Positions 43,413-51,376 of a DNA stretch of 64,000 nucleotides are shown in pieces (the stretch's first letter is position 1; the number at the start of each line of letters is the position of its first letter). The translations under genes were made by a program, and so were the position numbers. The DNA is from Frigidibacter oleivorans (GTDB lineage: Bacteria; Pseudomonadota; Alphaproteobacteria; Rhodobacterales; Rhodobacteraceae): positions 40,738-104,737 of the forward strand of contig NZ_RJRZ01000012.1 in assembly GCF_003993775.1 (NCBI RefSeq), written 5' to 3'. The notes beneath the pieces were generated by a model, which made no database searches, was not told the DNA's origin, and saw only the letters and a program-made list of their open reading frames with translations.

Positions 43413-44823
43413 TTGGTGCCCCGACCTCGCCTCTGCCGAAGGGCCGAAATATCTGGCCCTCGCCCATGCCCTGCGCGACGCGGTGCGCGAGGGCCGGCTG
43501 ACCGAGGGGCAGAAGCTGCCGCCGGTGCGGGAACTGGCCTGGCGGATCGGGGTGACGCCAGGCACCGTCGCCCGCGCGTATACGATCGGCACCGACGAGG
43601 GGCTGCTGCAGGCGGCGGTGGGGCGCGGCACCTTCGTCTCGGCCCGCCAGCCCCGGCTGGGTCCCAGCCAGTCGCTGCATGTGGAACGGCCCGAACCCGA
43701 TGCCTCGGGGCGGGGGCCGGTGGACCTGCGGTCGCCGCAACTGCCCGATGTCGGGCAAAGCGCCGCGCTGGCCGACAGCATGGCCCGGGTCGCCGCGCGG
43801 ATGACGGCGGGCGAGATCGGGCAGGACTGGCTGGAATATCCCTCGCTGCGCCGCGACCGCCCGCTGCGCGAGGCATTGGTGGACTGGCTCGGCCCCCGCG
43901 ACCTCGGGCGTTTCGATGCCGACGAGATTGTACCCGCACATGGCGGACAATCGGCGATGAACATCGTGCTGCAATGTTGCCTGCGGGGCGACCGGCCCGT
44001 GGTCTTTGCCGAGGAACTGGCCTATCCCGGCTTTCGCCACGCGGCGCGGCTGAGCCGGGCCGAGGTGGTGCCCGTCGCGCTCGATGCGCAGGGGCTGCGG
44101 CCCGACGCGCTCGACGCCGCCTGCCGCCGTCACGGCGGGCGCATCGTCTTCATCACGCCCGAGGCGCAGAACCCGACCTCGGTGCGGATGCCGCTGTCCC
44201 GGCGGGACGAGATCGTGGCCGTCGCCCGCGCCCATGACCTGCAGATCATCGAGGACGACTGCTATTCGGTGCCGGGCAATGCCGATCCGGCGCTGCGGGC
44301 GCTGGCGCCGGAACGGGTCTGGCATGTGTCGAGCCTGTCGAAATCCGTCTCGGCCGGGCTGCGGGTGGGCTGCATCATCACCCCGCGCGGCATGGGCGAG
44401 GCGGGGCGGCTGACGGCGCAGCACGGCTTCTTCGGCATGGCGCGGCCGCTGACGGACATCGTGACCGACCTGCTGGTCTCGGGCCGGGCGGCGGAGCTGC
44501 GCGACAAGGTGAACGCGGTCTATGCGCGCCGGCTGGCGATGGCGGTCTCGGCGCTCGGGCTGTACGACCTGTCCTGGCAGCCGGGCCTGTCCTTCCTGTG
44601 GCTGCGGCTGCCCACCGGCTGGCGGGCCTCGACCTTCGCGCGCGAGGCCGAGGGTGCGGGCGTGCTGATCCGCTCGGCCGACGAATATGCGCTGCAGGAT
44701 CATCACGCGCCGAACGCGGTGCGGATCGCGGTGGCGGCGGGCGTGCCCGAGGATCGCTTCGCCCGGGCGCTGGACCGGCTGGCGCGGCTGCTGGCCAATC
44801 CGCCCGGCGACCTGCCGGTCTAG
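43399..44823 (+). CDS. MocR-type regulator (GntR HTH fused to aminotransferase fold)
   Basis: A 474-residue PLP-dependent regulator. A GntR winged helix covers residues 1-75, with LTEGQKLPPVRELAWRIG and TPGTVARAYTIG. It is fused to a fold-type I aminotransferase domain with SLSKSVSAGLRVG (PLP lysine at 315) and FITPEAQNPTSVRMP. GabR and TauR of this family sense amino compounds through PLP and control adjacent catabolic genes. The start is GTG at 43399. Downstream on the same strand come an aldehyde-dehydrogenase-like fragment and a polyamine-type ABC transporter, probable targets by context. Confidence 0.9.
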   Translation: MTDTTWCPDLASAEGPKYLALAHALRDAVREGRLTEGQKLPPVRELAWRIGVTPGTVARAYTIGTDEGLLQAAVGRGTFVSARQPRLGPSQSLHVERPEPDASGRGPVDLRSPQLPDVGQSAALADSMARVAARMTAGEIGQDWLEYPSLRRDRPLREALVDWLGPRDLGRFDADEIVPAHGGQSAMNIVLQCCLRGDRPVVFAEELAYPGFRHAARLSRAEVVPVALDAQGLRPDALDAACRRHGGRIVFITPEAQNPTSVRMPLSRRDEIVAVARAHDLQIIEDDCYSVPGNADPALRALAPERVWHVSSLSKSVSAGLRVGCIITPRGMGEAGRLTAQHGFFGMARPLTDIVTDLLVSGRAAELRDKVNAVYARRLAMAVSALGLYDLSWQPGLSFLWLRLPTGWRASTFAREAEGAGVLIRSADEYALQDHHAPNAVRIAVAAGVPEDRFARALDRLARLLANPPGDLPV

Positions 44824-44825
44824 CG

Positions 44826-45347
44826 GTGACCGACGGTCGCCATCCTCCCGCCCGGGCACCCGGTCCCGCAACCGGCATCGACGAGGATGCGGCAGAGCGG
44901 CGGCTGACGCATTTCGTCGCCGGGGACTGGCGCGCGCCGCTGTCGGTGCGGATGGGCGAGGGGCCGATGGTGCTGGCGGGGCCGGCGGATCTGGCCCGGG
45001 CGCTGGCCGCCGCCCGCGCGGCGGGGGCGGGCTGGCGGGCGCGCGGCGGCGAGGGCCGCGCGGTGCTGCTGGGGCTGGGGCAGGCGCTGCCCGACGCATG
45101 GCAGCCGGGGGCCGAGCCGGAGCCGGTTCTGGTCGTCGGCCGGGCCGGTCCGCGCCGGCTGACCCGGATGATGGCCGCGGGGGCTGCGGTGGTGCTGCTG
45201 CGCCCCGCGCCGCTGTCGCCGGGGCTGGTGGCGCTGGCCGACCGCCTGCGCCGGGCGGGGCTGCCCCCGGGGGTGCTGAGCCTGCTGACCGGACCGCCCG
45301 AGGCGGCAGAGGGCTTTGCCCAAATCGCGGGCATCTGCCGGTTCTGA
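44826..45347 (+). CDS. Truncated aldehyde-dehydrogenase-like protein
   Basis: A 173-residue protein starting at GTG two bases after mocR. It has pieces of the aldehyde dehydrogenase N-terminal half: FVAGDWRAP (family start), a Rossmann-type AAGAAVVLLRPAPLSPGLVAL and AGLPPGVLSLLTG. The catalytic domain with the active-site Cys and Glu is absent, and intermediate regions are shortened. It cannot be a normal dehydrogenase. It may be the remnant of an ALDH once controlled by the MocR protein, or a reduced ALDH-like domain kept for another purpose. The frame is intact and codon use looks like its neighbours, which favours retention. Confidence 0.6.
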   Translation: MTDGRHPPARAPGPATGIDEDAAERRLTHFVAGDWRAPLSVRMGEGPMVLAGPADLARALAAARAAGAGWRARGGEGRAVLLGLGQALPDAWQPGAEPEPVLVVGRAGPRRLTRMMAAGAAVVLLRPAPLSPGLVALADRLRRAGLPPGVLSLLTGPPEAAEGFAQIAGICRF

Positions 45348-45471
45348 CCGCAAAAACCGCGCCGCCCCCCGCGCTTGCCCGCTTCCATCCGTGAAAGACC
45401 TGTGCAAACTGAAGGTACGGGACAGGCGCACCATCGGGGCACCGAGACTGGCGCGGACGGGGAAGGCGGGC

Positions 45472-46365
45472 ATGGAAGACCAAGGCTGGTGGGGGCGGTT
45501 CCGCCGATCCGAGTCCTTCGCGGGCCTCGCGCTCGTCAGTCCCACGGCCCTCTATGCGCTGCTGCTGCTGGCCGCGCCGCTGGCCACCATCCTGCTCTAT
45601 TCCTTCCTGACCGATGGCGACACCCAGACCCGGATCGTCTGGGACTTCACGCTGGACAATTACATCGCCACGCTGACCGAACCGCTGTATCGCGCGGTGA
45701 TGATCCGGTCGTTGTCGGTGTCGATCCTCGTCACCGCGGTCACGGTGATCCTCGCCTTTCCGGTCGCCTACTACGTGTCGTTCCACGTCGCGCCGCAGCG
45801 CAAGTCGCTGTGGCTGTTCCTGATCACCATCCCGTTCTGGACCAGCTACCTGATCCGGGTGTTCCTGTGGAAGGTGATCCTCGGCTATAACGGCGTGATC
45901 AATTCCGGGCTGACGACGCTCGGCATCATCGACGAGCCGCTGACCTTCATCCTCTACAACGTCAACGCCATCGTCATCACGCTGGCCCATGCCTATGCGC
46001 CCTTCGCGATCCTGCCGATCTTCGTCGCGCTGGAAAAGATCGACCGCTCGCTGCTGGAGGCGGGTCAGGATCTGGGGGAATCGAAGGCGATGACCTTCCT
46101 GCGGGTGACGCTGCCGCTGGCGATGCCGGGGGTGGTGGCGGCGGTGCTGATCGTGCTGATCCCGACCGTGGGCGACTATGTCACCCCGCAGATCATCGGC
46201 GGCGGCAAGATCCCGATGGTGGCCAACCTGATCCAGAGCCGGATGCTGGACCTCGACAACCGGCCGCTCGGCTCGGCGCTGGCGGTGGTGGCGATGCTGG
46301 TGGTGACGGTGGTGGCGCTGGCCTTCGTGGCGCTGAACGCCCGCTTCCTGAAGGTGAAGAAATGA
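45472..46365 (+). CDS. ABC transporter permease, PotB-like
   Basis: A 297-residue inner-membrane permease with six predicted segments. The EAA loop is SLLEAGQDLGESKAMTFLRVTLPLAMPG, seen here as LLEAGQDLGESKAMTF. The wording (FWTSYLIRVFLWKVIL, GDYVTPQIIGGGKIPMVANL) matches the PotB family of spermidine/putrescine importers. The ATG at 45472 follows GGGGAAGG. It is the first of three transporter genes; a substrate-binding protein gene (potD type) is missing from both sides. Confidence 0.88.
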   Translation: MEDQGWWGRFRRSESFAGLALVSPTALYALLLLAAPLATILLYSFLTDGDTQTRIVWDFTLDNYIATLTEPLYRAVMIRSLSVSILVTAVTVILAFPVAYYVSFHVAPQRKSLWLFLITIPFWTSYLIRVFLWKVILGYNGVINSGLTTLGIIDEPLTFILYNVNAIVITLAHAYAPFAILPIFVALEKIDRSLLEAGQDLGESKAMTFLRVTLPLAMPGVVAAVLIVLIPTVGDYVTPQIIGGGKIPMVANLIQSRMLDLDNRPLGSALAVVAMLVVTVVALAFVALNARFLKVKK

Positions 46366-46414
46366 GCGAGTCCCGCGACAGGAACGGGCTGCGTGACGGA
46401 AAGGGGGGCCGCGG

Positions 46415-47224
46415 ATGACGGACGGTCGCGGGCTGAGACTCTATGCCATCCTCTATCTGGTCTTCCTCTACGCGCCGATCCTGCTGCTGCCGGTCTTCGC
46501 GCTGAACGACGCGACCATCGTGGCCTTCCCGCTGTCGGGCTTCACCACCAAATGGTTCGGCCAGCTTGCGCAGCTGCCGACGCTGTTCGACGCGCTGAGG
46601 AACTCGCTGATCATCGCGGTCTCCTCCTCGATCCTCGCCACCACGCTCGGCCTGTTCGCCGCCCGCGCGTCCAGCCGCTACGACTTCGCCGGCAAGGGTC
46701 CGATCATGGGGCTGATCATGCTGCCGCTGGTCCTGCCGGAAATCATCGTGGCGATGTCGCTGCTGATGGTCCTTCTGGGCATGGGGCTGAACCTTGCCGT
46801 CTGGTCGGTGATCCTCGGGCACACGCTGATCTGCATGCCCTTCGCCATCGCCATCCTCTCGGCCGCGTTCCAGAGCCTCGACCGCTCGCTGGAAGAGGCG
46901 GCCTACGACCTCGGCGAAAGCCGCTGGTCCACCTTCCGGCTGATCACCCTGCCGCTGGTGATGCCAGGGATCGTCTCGGCGCTGCTGATCTCCTTCACCA
47001 TCTCGATGGACGAGTTCATCATCGCCTTCTTCCTCGCCGGGGCGGAACCGACGCTACCGGTCTATATCTACTCGCAGCTGCGCTTCCCCAAGCAGATCCC
47101 CTCGATCCTCGCGCTCGGCACGATCCTCGTGGCCGTGTCGGTGGTGCTGCTGACCATCGCCGAATATTTCCGCCGCCGCGGCATCGCCAAGGTCGGCGGC
47201 AAGGATACCGGAGGTTTCCTGTGA
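46415..47224 (+). CDS. ABC transporter permease, PotC-like
   Basis: A 269-residue permease with six membrane segments and the EAA loop SLEEAAYDLGESRWSTFRLI. FTISMDEFIIAFFLAGAEPTLP and the family start YLVFLYAPILLLPVFALND are typical of PotC-type subunits. The ATG at 46415 follows AAGGGGGG. It pairs with the PotB-like protein to form the channel, and its stop overlaps the ATPase start by four bases. Confidence 0.9.
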   Translation: MTDGRGLRLYAILYLVFLYAPILLLPVFALNDATIVAFPLSGFTTKWFGQLAQLPTLFDALRNSLIIAVSSSILATTLGLFAARASSRYDFAGKGPIMGLIMLPLVLPEIIVAMSLLMVLLGMGLNLAVWSVILGHTLICMPFAIAILSAAFQSLDRSLEEAAYDLGESRWSTFRLITLPLVMPGIVSALLISFTISMDEFIIAFFLAGAEPTLPVYIYSQLRFPKQIPSILALGTILVAVSVVLLTIAEYFRRRGIAKVGGKDTGGFL

Positions 47225-48363
47225 CGCTCGCCCCCAACCCTCTGGCGGCCCCCGCCGCAACGCTCGCCGCGACGCCGCGCCCGACGATGATCGAGTTCCG
47301 CGACGTCCACAAATATTACGGCGACTATCACGCCCTGCGTGGGATCACCGCGACGATCCGGGCGGGGGAGTTCTTCTCGCTGCTCGGGCCCTCGGGCTGC
47401 GGCAAGACCACGCTCCTGCGCACCATCGCCGGGTTCGAGGGCATCTCCTCGGGCGCGGTGCTGATCGACGGCAAGGACATGCAGGGGGTGCCGGCGAATG
47501 TGCGGCCCACCAACATGGTGTTCCAGTCCTATGCGATCTTCCCGCATCTGACCGTGGCACAGAACGTGGGCTTCGGCCTGCGCCGCGAGGGCGGGACCGC
47601 GGCGGAAAAGGCCCGGCGGGTGGACGAGGCGCTGGAGATGGTGGGGCTGAAGGGCTATGGCGCCCGCGCCGCCCATGCCCTGTCCGGCGGGCAGCGGCAG
47701 CGGGTGGCGCTGGCCCGGGCGCTGATCCTGAAGCCCAAGGTGCTGCTGCTGGACGAACCGCTGTCGGCGCTCGACAAGAAGATGCGCGAACAGATGCAGG
47801 TCGAGCTGATCCGGCTGCAGCGGCAGGTGGGCATCACCTTCATCCTCGTCACCCATGACCAGGAAGAGGCGCTGGTCATGTCCGACCGGATCGCGGTGAT
47901 GTTCGAGGGCCAGATCGCGCAGCTCGCCGACCCCGAGATGCTGTACCGCCGCCCGGCGACGCGGCAGGTGGCGGATTTCATCGGGGTGATGAACTTCCTG
48001 CCCGCCACCGTCACCTCCGAGGCGGCGGGGCGCATTGCCATCGACGTGCAGGGCCTCGGCCCCTGCGAGATCGACGCGGGCCAGGCCCCCGGCGCGCTGA
48101 CCGGCGGCGCGGCCGAGGTGGGCTTCCGCCCGGAAACGCTGACGATCCTCTATGACGGCCAGACCGCCACCGACCGCGAAACCCCCGGCACCATCGAGGA
48201 GGTCGTCTATTACGGCGACATGACCTATTACGACGTGAAGCTGGACGGGGTGGACCGGCCCGTGCGCATTTCCATGCGCAACGTCTTCGGCCGGCCGGTG
48301 CTGGACATCCGCACCCGCACCCGCGTCGCCTGGAGCCCGGGGGCGCTGGTGCTGTTCCGGTGA
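47221..48363 (+). CDS. ABC transporter ATPase, PotA-like
   Basis: A 380-residue ATPase with Walker A GPSGCGKTT, signature LSGGQRQR, Walker B LLLDEPLSALD and switch His in VTHDQEEA. A C-terminal TOBE-type domain follows from about 280 (VGFRPETLTILYDG). It powers the PotB/PotC-like permease. The GTG at 47221 overlaps the potC-like stop (GTGA). The first 22 residues are an Ala/Pro-rich extension before MIEFRDVHKYYG, so the ATG at 47287 is an alternative. It is the last gene before the low-GC island. Confidence 0.92.
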   Translation: MTLAPNPLAAPAATLAATPRPTMIEFRDVHKYYGDYHALRGITATIRAGEFFSLLGPSGCGKTTLLRTIAGFEGISSGAVLIDGKDMQGVPANVRPTNMVFQSYAIFPHLTVAQNVGFGLRREGGTAAEKARRVDEALEMVGLKGYGARAAHALSGGQRQRVALARALILKPKVLLLDEPLSALDKKMREQMQVELIRLQRQVGITFILVTHDQEEALVMSDRIAVMFEGQIAQLADPEMLYRRPATRQVADFIGVMNFLPATVTSEAAGRIAIDVQGLGPCEIDAGQAPGALTGGAAEVGFRPETLTILYDGQTATDRETPGTIEEVVYYGDMTYYDVKLDGVDRPVRISMRNVFGRPVLDIRTRTRVAWSPGALVLFR

Positions 48364-48505
48364 GGGGGGGCGGTCCGAAGCGGGCGGGCGGGGTTGGTGT
48401 GGCGGGGGGCTGGATTCGGCCCAAACCGGCAGTTCGGACTAGGCGCTGCGAACGGCAGATTTCCGAACAGAGAGCGCGCAGCATCGCTGACCTCGAAACG
48501 AAGAT

Positions 48506-49363
48506 TTACGTGATGTTCCGTCGCGCGAACGACAGCGAGTTTACGTCAAGAGGGTATGAGTTCAGATAGTCGGCAGCAGTCAGGTCGCTCAACGTCGCCA
48601 ATCGGAGACCGATCTCGGACAAAGAGAACGGAGCTATCCATCTGATGCCGTTGATTTTCGGCGAAATATGCCTCTTGATCTCGTCGCGATCCGCCAGTTC
48701 GCGTTTTTCCTCGTCGTCAAGAATTGCGATGAAAGTGATTGGGATAGAGTCTTTGTTTGACCACCTTGCATGAGGATACACGCGCAACTCACGTATTGAG
48801 CGCACCGCTTTTCCCAAGTCTGACTCGCCTTTCGGGTGCTTCGATAGGATCGCCCTGCGCAATGACGCGACCGACGCGACGAAGTCGTCTGGGAAAGCGA
48901 AACGGCCAAAGTAAGTTTCGAGCGCCGATGCAAATTCGAGCTGTTGTTGCTCGTCTTTACATCCTCGATGGCGCTTCCAAGTTACAAGAAGCTTCTTGGT
49001 TACGCTCATGGTGCGAGAGAAATCGACAACTGCGCCTTCCGGCGCTGCCGACAGAAAACCGTAACGAGGCGCTTGACCACGCTCGATGTCCTCAATGCGT
49101 TTCGCATCGACGGTGACCATTGAGCAGACTGATACGTGCGGAACGCGCGCTGGTTCGCGAACCACTTCGCAAGTCTGCGAAACGACGGCAAAACCGACTA
49201 CTTCGGAGTCAAAGACGGCTCCTCCGTCATCTTCGCCATCTTCTGTCCGCTCGGATATGTCGCGAAAGAGGAAGTCACCGCAATTAAGAGAGAAATCGCC
49301 TTGCTGCCATTCAGCAAGGCGAACCAGAAGATCTTTGTCGCTCTCCGATTTTTCCTCGGGCAA
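48506..49363 (-). CDS. Unknown protein of the low-GC three-gene operon
   Basis: A 285-residue soluble-looking protein I cannot assign. It starts at TTG 49363, supported by AAGGA eight bases upstream that directly follows the stop of the HTH gene. The N-terminal third has an acidic patch (ERTEDGEDDGG) and the motif GFAVVSQTCEVV, which resembles the 'VxSQxCD/E' strand of several uncharacterised beta-barrel proteins in defence-type neighbourhoods (recalled pattern, not proof). The middle is basic and helical (TKKLLVTWKRHRGCKDEQQQ), and the C-terminus has SLSEIGLRLATLSDLTAADY. It ends about 140 bases from potA. Base composition is much lower in GC than the flanks. Confidence 0.6.
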   Translation of the reverse strand: MPEEKSESDKDLLVRLAEWQQGDFSLNCGDFLFRDISERTEDGEDDGGAVFDSEVVGFAVVSQTCEVVREPARVPHVSVCSMVTVDAKRIEDIERGQAPRYGFLSAAPEGAVVDFSRTMSVTKKLLVTWKRHRGCKDEQQQLEFASALETYFGRFAFPDDFVASVASLRRAILSKHPKGESDLGKAVRSIRELRVYPHARWSNKDSIPITFIAILDDEEKRELADRDEIKRHISPKINGIRWIAPFSLSEIGLRLATLSDLTAADYLNSYPLDVNSLSFARRNIT

Positions 49364-49375
49364 CCGGCACGTCCT

Positions 49376-50104
49376 TTATACCTTGCCCCGACGCGCTTTT
49401 GCGCGCCGAAGCTTCGGCTGATTGAGCGGTAAGATCTCTGTTTCATCCATTCCGTCCGCTGCTACGATGGCCTTCCCCCAATGTGTTGAAGCATTGAGTT
49501 TTTCAGCCTCCTGCGTCAACACGCGGTCGAAGGACGGCCGCCCCGCACCTTTCCCGGCCAGATCGCGGACAAGCTCGTATTCACCGCTGCGCAGCAATTC
49601 CAAGTAGGTTTGTCCAAAACGTGTATGCCCCAGAAGCAGATTCCGGTTTTCTTCCGCAGACCCTTTGTCGATAAACCTAAGGACAGCTACGACCCTGCCC
49701 AAACGCTCATGGTTTTCAGCGGATACCGTTTCACCTGATGACCAATGGTACGGTGTGCGCTTAGAAACCCCGAAGACCTCCGCAACCTGCGCCCACGTCA
49801 GCCCAGAAACCCGCCGGAGTTCGTTGACCAGTTCGGCAGGGGTCTGGTTCGCGAAATAACCTTCGTCCTTCATAGAAAAGGACACTGGTAGGTTCAGAGC
49901 CGTACTGCCTTCCAAGTACTCTTGGCGAAGCGCGAGCGCCTGAATGTCACTTACAGATATCTTGAAGCTCGGCGCGTGCGAGAAGGGCGCTGCCACTTCG
50001 GGAATGGCTTCGTCCATTGCGTCCAGTCGACCTGCCCCGTGCAATCCGGGAGCGAGAAAAATCGCCGCGGCGACAGCGCCTGCGGGAAGCTGTTCAATCA
50101 GCAT
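49376..50104 (-). CDS. Helix-turn-helix protein of the low-GC operon
   Basis: A 242-residue protein with an XRE-like helix-turn-helix at about 90-125: ELVNELRRVSGLTWAQVAEV then FGVSKRTPYHWSSGE. A hydrophobic stretch lies at 9-23 near the N-terminus, and the C-terminus is basic (RRAKARRGK). The ATG at 50104 is chosen because GGAG sits nine bases upstream; a TTG at 50119 is possible. The start follows the upstream stop after one base (TGACATG). HTH proteins in such operons often act as antitoxin or autorepressor; the TGAAGTA repeats in the operon promoter are candidate targets. Confidence 0.65.
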   Translation of the reverse strand: MLIEQLPAGAVAAAIFLAPGLHGAGRLDAMDEAIPEVAAPFSHAPSFKISVSDIQALALRQEYLEGSTALNLPVSFSMKDEGYFANQTPAELVNELRRVSGLTWAQVAEVFGVSKRTPYHWSSGETVSAENHERLGRVVAVLRFIDKGSAEENRNLLLGHTRFGQTYLELLRSGEYELVRDLAGKGAGRPSFDRVLTQEAEKLNASTHWGKAIVAADGMDETEILPLNQPKLRRAKARRGKV

Positions 50105-50105
50105 G

Positions 50106-50918
50106 TCACTTGGCTCCAAAACGTTCCAAGAATTTTTCAGTCACACCCCAGCGGAAGAAAGCATAAGCGCGTGCGGCAACCTTGTCGAGTTCAGCGCACA
50201 GCACTTGGGTATCGAATGCCTGTCCAGCACAATCTGTACTGAAAGAATCTACGTCAAGGACCCAGCTTTTTACGCGAACCGGCGGCGCCATTTCAGGGTC
50301 ATGGCTGAACTTAGGTGGTGCGAGCCCATATCGAGCGATGATCTTACCTTCCTTGGTCGTGCCGGTGATCTCGGTCATCGAAATATCAATGTGTTGCACC
50401 AACCCTGATTGAAGCACGTTCAAGAGTTCCGCATGGATCAAATCAGATAGCGCGGCGAGGTCGTTCGGGTCTTGCAGCCGGTCGACATACCTGAACCCCA
50501 CCCGTTGAACCAGTGCAGGGTGGATCGTCTCAACGAGCTTCGACAGAATGAACTCAAACCTAGAAAGGAAATCGTTTCGCGACACGTAGCTCGCAGTTTC
50601 CAGAGTGATTGCATCGGGCGCTAAAGACACACGTATCACTCTGCGCGCGTCGAAAAATCGCCAGATAGTGGTAGTGAGTTGGTGCGGCCTCACTTCGTTG
50701 CCCGTGATAACGATGTCGACGCCTTGGATCGTATCCCTCTGAAAATGCGGGTACTCCCCGCGGATAGCCTCTTGGAAGTTCGCAATGTAGCTTTCTTCCG
50801 CGATCTTGGCGATCCTAGGGAACTTCACCTGACCCAGCACGCGCACCAACGGCGCGTTGCTCAGCAGCACGCGCTCAGGAACCTCCCCGAAGAGGGGGTC
50901 GTCGCAACGGTCTGCCAT
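50106..50918 (-). CDS. TIGR04255-like sporadically distributed protein
   Basis: A 270-residue protein whose N-terminus LLSNAPLVRVLGQVKFPRI fits the 'NAPL-E/V-x-(F/V)xIRF' start of the TIGR04255 family, a sporadically distributed group of unknown function. Further family-like features are IWRFFDARRVIRVSLAPDAITLET, VQRVGFRYVDRL and the C-terminal GVTEKFLERFG. There is no signal peptide, membrane segment or obvious catalytic motif. The ATG at 50918 follows AGAGGGAG. It is the first gene of the three-gene low-GC operon. The family call is from memory of its pattern and should be checked by profile. Confidence 0.65.
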   Translation of the reverse strand: MADRCDDPLFGEVPERVLLSNAPLVRVLGQVKFPRIAKIAEESYIANFQEAIRGEYPHFQRDTIQGVDIVITGNEVRPHQLTTTIWRFFDARRVIRVSLAPDAITLETASYVSRNDFLSRFEFILSKLVETIHPALVQRVGFRYVDRLQDPNDLAALSDLIHAELLNVLQSGLVQHIDISMTEITGTTKEGKIIARYGLAPPKFSHDPEMAPPVRVKSWVLDVDSFSTDCAGQAFDTQVLCAELDKVAARAYAFFRWGVTEKFLERFGAK

Positions 50919-50942
50919 GTTGTTCTCCCTCTTTTTGAACGG

Positions 50943-50972
50943 AATATAGCATATGAAGTAAAGTGTGAAGTA
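50943..50972 (-). promoter_or_regulatory. Promoter and direct-repeat operator of the low-GC operon
   Basis: Two exact TGAAGTA copies (plus strand 50954-50960 and 50966-50972) are spaced by 12 bases centre to centre, next to a minus-strand TATATT (50948-50943) that fits a -10 box 24 bases before the ATG. The upstream repeat covers the expected -35 position, so a protein bound there would block the promoter. Confidence 0.5.
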
Positions 50973-50992
50973 CGAATTTCTAGCCGTCAGAG

Positions 50993-51010
50993 GTTGAAGA
51001 ATCCTTCAAC
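50993..51010. repeat. Perfect hairpin GTTGAAG-AATC-CTTCAAC
   Basis: A 7-bp stem with a four-base loop at the point where composition changes back to GC-rich. It may mark the edge of the low-GC island. Confidence 0.5.
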
Positions 51011-51376
51011 GGTCGGTGCACTACTCGAGCGCGAGCTGGCGCAGTCGCAACAGCAAGCCGAAGGAGCAGACAAAATGCAGCCAAGCCCTTGTGTGGTTCT
51101 CCCCATGCCGTGGCTGGGCGCCGGCTGCGACGTCGCAGCCACTCGTTCGCTTCGCAGCGAAAGACCGCTCTCCGCCCAAAGTGCTCCCCGCCGTCCGCCG
51201 TCCGCCGCCCGCCGCCACACATCACCTCACCCCCTACACAGGCCCACCCAAACCCATCGCCCCGGCCTGTCCCCCCACCACCCCCCCCACCCCCCGCTTG
51301 CACATCCGCCGCCGCCGCCCTAATCCGGGGGCGCGGCCATCCGGGGCGCGCGCGCGGGGGGCGGGAGGATCGGCGC
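51011..51376. other. Unassigned gap with palindromes and a C-tract
   Basis: No gene is supported here. It holds an 18-base perfect palindrome GGCTGCGACGTCGCAGCC (51123-51140), a hairpin TTCGCT-TCGC-AGCGAA (51146-51161) and runs of C at 51271-51295 that give four or more G-runs on the minus strand (a possible G-quadruplex). The frames 50679-51323 (+) and 51021-51218 (-) are open but unlike known proteins. Confidence 0.55.

Noticed and set aside
43363..45990. An 875-codon minus-strand frame
   Set aside because: Antisense to mocR, the ALDH-like gene and the PotB-like gene, with no recognisable domain.
48364..51376. Integrase, transposase or attachment-site repeats bounding the low-GC island
   Set aside because: I compared both flanks by eye and found no matching direct repeats and no recombinase gene; the mode of entry is unknown.
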